DNA of 12,098 bases from the NCBI GenBank assembly GCA_023390875.1, contig JAEWCA010000524.1, positions 1 to 12,098 on the forward strand. Reading direction: 5' to 3'. Of this stretch, positions 5,699-12,098 are shown piece by piece (within the stretch, counting starts at the first letter, position 1; every line of letters begins with the position of its first letter). Position numbers and translations under genes: made by a program. The stretch comes from Actinomycetes bacterium. GTDB taxonomy: Bacteria > Actinomycetota > Actinomycetes > Actinomycetales > Cellulomonadaceae. The notes below the pieces were generated by a model, which did not search any database, was not told where the DNA came from, and saw nothing but the letters and a program-made list of their open reading frames with translations.

Positions 5699-7017
5699 CG
5701 ACGAGGTACCTGCTGCGGGACGTGGCGCCGCTCGGTGGCGACGCGACGGACGTGCTGCTCGCGGACGGCGTCGTCGCCGCGCTCGGCGAGGGTGCCGCGG
5801 AGCAGGCCGGCGACGACGCGACGGTCCTGGACTGCCACGGCCTCGTGCTCCTGCCCGGCCTGGTCGACCTGCACACGCACCTGCGCGAGCCCGGCCGGGA
5901 GGACGCCGAGACGATCCGGTCCGGCACCCGCGCGGCCGCGCTCGGCGGCTTCACCGCGGTCCACGCGATGGCGAACACGACGCCGACGCAGGACACCGCG
6001 GGCGTCGTCGAGCAGGTGTGGCGGCTGGGCCGTGAGGCCGGCTGGGTCGACGTGCACCCGGTCGGTGCCGTGACGGTCGGCCTCGAGGGCGAGCGGCTCG
6101 CCGAGCTCGGCGCGATGGCCGAGTCGCAGGCGCAGGTCCGGGTGTTCTCGGACGACGGGAAGTGCGTGCACGACCCGGTCGTGATGCGCCGCGCGCTCGA
6201 GTACGTCAAGGCGTTCGACGGCGTCGTCGCGCAGCACGCGCAGGAGCCGCGGCTCACGGACGGCGCGCAGATGCACGAGGGCGTCGTGTCGGCCGAGCTC
6301 GGACTCGCAGGGTGGCCCGCCGTCGCCGAGGAGGCGATCATCGCGCGCGACGTGCTTCTGGCCGAGCACGTCGGGTCCCGCCTGCACGTGTGCCACCTGT
6401 CGACGGCAGGCTCGGTCGAGATCGTCCGCTGGGCCAAGTCGCGCGGCATCGACGTGACCGCCGAGGTCACGCCGCACCACCTGATCCTCACCGACGAGCT
6501 GGCCCGCGGGTACGACCCCGTCTACAAGGTCAACCCGCCGCTGCGCACGCAGCGCGACGTCGAGGCGGTCCGTGCCGGTCTGGCGGACGGCACGATCGAC
6601 ATCGTCGCGACCGACCACGCGCCGCACACGCGCGAGGACAAGGACTGCGAGTGGGCCGCCGCCGCGTTCGGCATGACCGGGCTCGAGACCGCGCTCTCGG
6701 TGGTCCAGGAGACGATGGTCGACACCGGCCGGATGACGTGGGCGGACGTCGCACGCGTGATGTCCACCGCCCCCGCGCGGATCGGGCGCGTGAGCGACCA
6801 CGGTCGTCCCATCGCGGTCGGCGAGCCCGCCAACCTCGTGCTCGTCGACCCCGCGGCGCGCCGCACCGTCGAGCCCGAGCAGCAGGCGACGAAGGCCGTG
6901 AACTCGCCGTTCCGCGGCCGCGACCTGTCGGGGTGCGTCATCGCGACGTTCCTGCGCGGGCGCGCGACGGTGCTCGACGGGTCGCCGTGCGACGAGAGCG
7001 TGGTGGTGAGCGGATGA
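5695..7017 (+). CDS. pyrC: Dihydroorotase, class I
   Basis: Dihydroorotase cyclises carbamoyl aspartate to dihydroorotate, the third step of the pathway. The 440-residue product is an amidohydrolase of class I length. Likely zinc ligands are visible: His60 and His62 in [10 protein letters not shown], Asp153 in FSDDGK (class I enzymes use an aspartate bridge rather than carbamylated lysine), His181 in AQHAQE, His234 in HVCHLST, and Asp307 in ATDHAPH, which serves as catalytic base. The substrate-binding MANTTP is at 92-97 and EVTPHHL at 257-263. The GTG at 5695 overlaps the pyrB stop as GTGA, with AAGG (5684-5687) seven bases upstream. A longer frame back to 5308 lies inside pyrB and is not pyrC-like. 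The stop overlaps the next gene's ATG as ATGA. Confidence 0.98.
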   Translation: MTTRYLLRDVAPLGGDATDVLLADGVVAALGEGAAEQAGDDATVLDCHGLVLLPGLVDLHTHLREPGREDAETIRSGTRAAALGGFTAVHAMANTTPTQDTAGVVEQVWRLGREAGWVDVHPVGAVTVGLEGERLAELGAMAESQAQVRVFSDDGKCVHDPVVMRRALEYVKAFDGVVAQHAQEPRLTDGAQMHEGVVSAELGLAGWPAVAEEAIIARDVLLAEHVGSRLHVCHLSTAGSVEIVRWAKSRGIDVTAEVTPHHLILTDELARGYDPVYKVNPPLRTQRDVEAVRAGLADGTIDIVATDHAPHTREDKDCEWAAAAFGMTGLETALSVVQETMVDTGRMTWADVARVMSTAPARIGRVSDHGRPIAVGEPANLVLVDPAARRTVEPEQQATKAVNSPFRGRDLSGCVIATFLRGRATVLDGSPCDESVVVSG

Positions 7018-7553
7018 CGCGCACCGAGGTGTCGGTCGCCGTCCTGGTGCTGGTACTCGTCGTGGCCCTCGGGGGCATGTGGCTCGGCTGGCTGGGGCGA
7101 CGACGACGTTCGGAGGCCGTCGTCCCGACGCTCCCGCAGGCACCCGACGACCTGGGCGCCGTCCGGCTCGGACCGCTCGAAGCCGTGTACGTCTCGACCA
7201 CCAGGGCGGGCGACTGGCTCGACCGGGTCTCGGCGCACGGTCTCGGGGTGCGCAGCCCCGCGACCGTCGACGTGTTCGACGCGGGCGTGCGGATCGGCCG
7301 CACGGGCGCTCCGGACGTGTTCGTGCCGGCCGGTGCCCTGCGCGGTGCGACGACGTCGCCCGGCATGGCCGGGAAGTTCGTCGGCGGCGACGGCCTCGTG
7401 GTGCTCACCTGGCAGGCAGGCCCGGACGACCCGCGCGGGCTCGACACCGGCCTGCGCCCGCGGCACGCCGCCGACCGCCCCCGGCTGGTCGAGGCGGTCG
7501 CCGCACTCATCGACGTGACGCCCGGCGCACCCGGGCAGGAGGAGAAGCCATGA
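7014..7553 (+). CDS. Conserved membrane protein of the actinobacterial pyr operon, function unknown
   Basis: The 179-residue product has one N-terminal membrane helix (about residues 5-25) followed by WLGRRRR, so the bulk probably faces the cytoplasm. The soluble part has alternating beta-rich segments ([71 protein letters not shown]). I recall a bacterial PH-like domain assignment for this family. A gene of this kind sits between pyrC and carA in other actinobacteria, including Mycobacterium tuberculosis (Rv1382) and Streptomyces (recalled, not checked). ATGA overlaps at both ends (with pyrC at 7014-7017 and with carA at 7550-7553) imply obligate co-expression with pyrimidine enzymes. I see no catalytic motif. 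It could anchor or modulate an enzyme at the membrane, but nothing in the sequence demonstrates that. Confidence 0.9.
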   Translation: MTRTEVSVAVLVLVLVVALGGMWLGWLGRRRRSEAVVPTLPQAPDDLGAVRLGPLEAVYVSTTRAGDWLDRVSAHGLGVRSPATVDVFDAGVRIGRTGAPDVFVPAGALRGATTSPGMAGKFVGGDGLVVLTWQAGPDDPRGLDTGLRPRHAADRPRLVEAVAALIDVTPGAPGQEEKP

Positions 7554-8760
7554 CCCACGCAGTACTCGTCCTGGAGGACGGCAGGACCTTCGCGGGCCAG
7601 GCGTACGGCGCCACCGGCTCGACGCTCGGCGAGATCGTGTTCAACACCGGCATGACGGGCTACCAGGAGACCCTGACCGACCCGTCGTACCACCGCCAGA
7701 TCGTCGTCATGACCGCGCCGCACATCGGCAACACCGGCGTGAACGACGACGACCCCGAGTCGTCGCGGATCTGGGTGGCGGGCTACGTCGTGCGCGACCC
7801 CGCCCGCCGGGCGTCGAACTGGCGCTCGCGCCGCACGCTCGACGACGAGCTCGTCGCGCAGGGCGTCGTCGGCATCAGCGGCATCGACACGCGCGCGCTG
7901 ACCCGCCACCTGCGCGAGCTCGGCGTCATGCGCGCCGGGATCTTCTCGGGCGACGCGCTCGTCGACGGCAACGGCGAGCGCCGCCCCGACGACGAGCTGC
8001 TCGCCGAGGTCCTGGCCGCCCCGGCGATGGCCGGCGCCGACCTGGCGGGCGAGGTGTCCACGGACGCCGCGTACGTCGTCGAGGCCCTCGGCCCTGACGG
8101 CTCCCCGCTGGGCACACCCGTCGCGACCGTCGCGGCGGTCGACCTCGGCATCAAGGCGATGACGCCGCAGCGCATGGCGGAGCGCGGCATCCGCGTGCAC
8201 GTCCTGCCGTCGACGGCGACCATCGAGGACGTCCTCGCGACCGACGCGGACGGCGTGTTCTTCTCGAACGGCCCCGGCGACCCGGCGGCCGCGACGCACG
8301 AGATCGACCTGCTGCGCGACGTGCTCGACCGCAGGATCCCGTTCTTCGGCATCTGCTACGGCAACCAGCTGCTCGGCCGCGCCCTGGGCTTCGGCACGTA
8401 CAAGCTGGGCTACGGCCACCGCGGCGTGAACCAGCCGGTCGTCGACCGCGCGACCGGCAAGGTCGAGATCACCGCGCACAACCACGGGTTCGCGGTCGAC
8501 GCGCCGCTCGACGGCGAGGCGGTCGCGCCGCACGACGACGGCCGCTACGGCCGGGTCGTCGTGTCGCACGTCGACCTCAACGACGACGTCGTCGAGGGCC
8601 TGCGCGCGCTCGACCTGCCCGCGTTCTCCGTCCAGTACCACCCGGAGGCCGCGGCCGGCCCGCACGACGCCGCCTACCTGTTCGACCGCTTCCTCGACCT
8701 CATGACCGGCCCCGCCCAGACGGGCGGCGACACGGCCGACGACACGAAGGGTGCCGCCTG

Positions 8761-8761
<1 letters not shown>
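7550..8761 (+). CDS. carA: Carbamoyl phosphate synthetase, small (glutaminase) subunit
   Basis: CarA hydrolyses glutamine and channels ammonia to CarB for carbamoyl phosphate synthesis, feeding both pyrimidine and arginine pathways. The 403-residue product has the CarA-specific N-terminal domain (about 1-190, with [14 protein letters not shown] and [16 protein letters not shown]). A class I glutamine amidotransferase domain follows (about 193-385), with the nucleophile Cys269 in GICYGNQ, HNHGF at 310-314, and the His364/Glu366 pair in QYHPE. The elbow reads CYGNQ rather than the CLGHQ of E. coli; a CFGNQ form is, from memory, found in actinobacteria. The ATG at 7550 is preceded by the strongest ribosome binding site of the operon, AGGAGGAG at 7537-7544, and overlaps the previous stop. 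The stop shares one base with the carB start (TGATG). A Gly/Asp/Thr-rich tail of about 16 residues ends the protein. Confidence 0.98.
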
Positions 8762-12096
<3,335 letters not shown>

Positions 12097-12098
12097 CG

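Overview
The window comes from a very GC-rich actinobacterium. Third codon positions are almost all G or C, GTG starts are frequent, and the proteins read as actinobacterial. Several details (EF-P sequence, gene content, a membrane GGDEF-EAL protein) would fit the Micrococcales, for example a Cellulomonas-like organism, but the genus is inference. It is chromosomal housekeeping DNA. I see no mobile elements, CRISPR array, tRNA or rRNA.

Layout: bases 1-309 hold the 3' end of a small membrane protein gene. A 211-base intergenic stretch follows, with a candidate promoter and a structured leader. Then come efp (elongation factor P) and nusB (antitermination factor), one base apart. A strong GC hairpin separates nusB from a convergent minus-strand gene for a membrane protein with a GAF-like linker and intact GGDEF and EAL domains, so it should make and/or degrade cyclic di-GMP. 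A 196-base divergent region carries its promoter and that of the pyrimidine operon. The operon runs to the right edge: pyrR, pyrB, pyrC, a membrane protein of unknown function, carA, carB. Every junction overlaps by 1 or 4 bases.

How the genes work together: carA and carB make carbamoyl phosphate from glutamine, bicarbonate and ATP. pyrB joins it to aspartate, and pyrC closes the ring to dihydroorotate. PyrR senses UMP/PRPP and probably represses the whole unit. The leader holds a hairpin with a consensus-like PyrR-binding loop whose outer stem pairs with the pyrR Shine-Dalgarno sequence, the arrangement expected for translational repression. The operon probably continues past the window, since a GTGACG overlaps the carB stop.

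Most interesting points: (1) the cyclic-di-GMP gene lies between nusB and pyrR, where Streptomyces carries bldD, a cyclic-di-GMP-responsive regulator. (2) Its start is preceded, at exactly leaderless spacing, by a match to a FliA/WhiG-type promoter. (3) The SD-sequestering PyrR hairpin. (4) The conserved orphan membrane protein translationally coupled inside the pyr operon. (5) A doubly hairpinned efp leader and an EF-P tip loop reading PGKGG instead of the PGKGP known from many actinobacteria.
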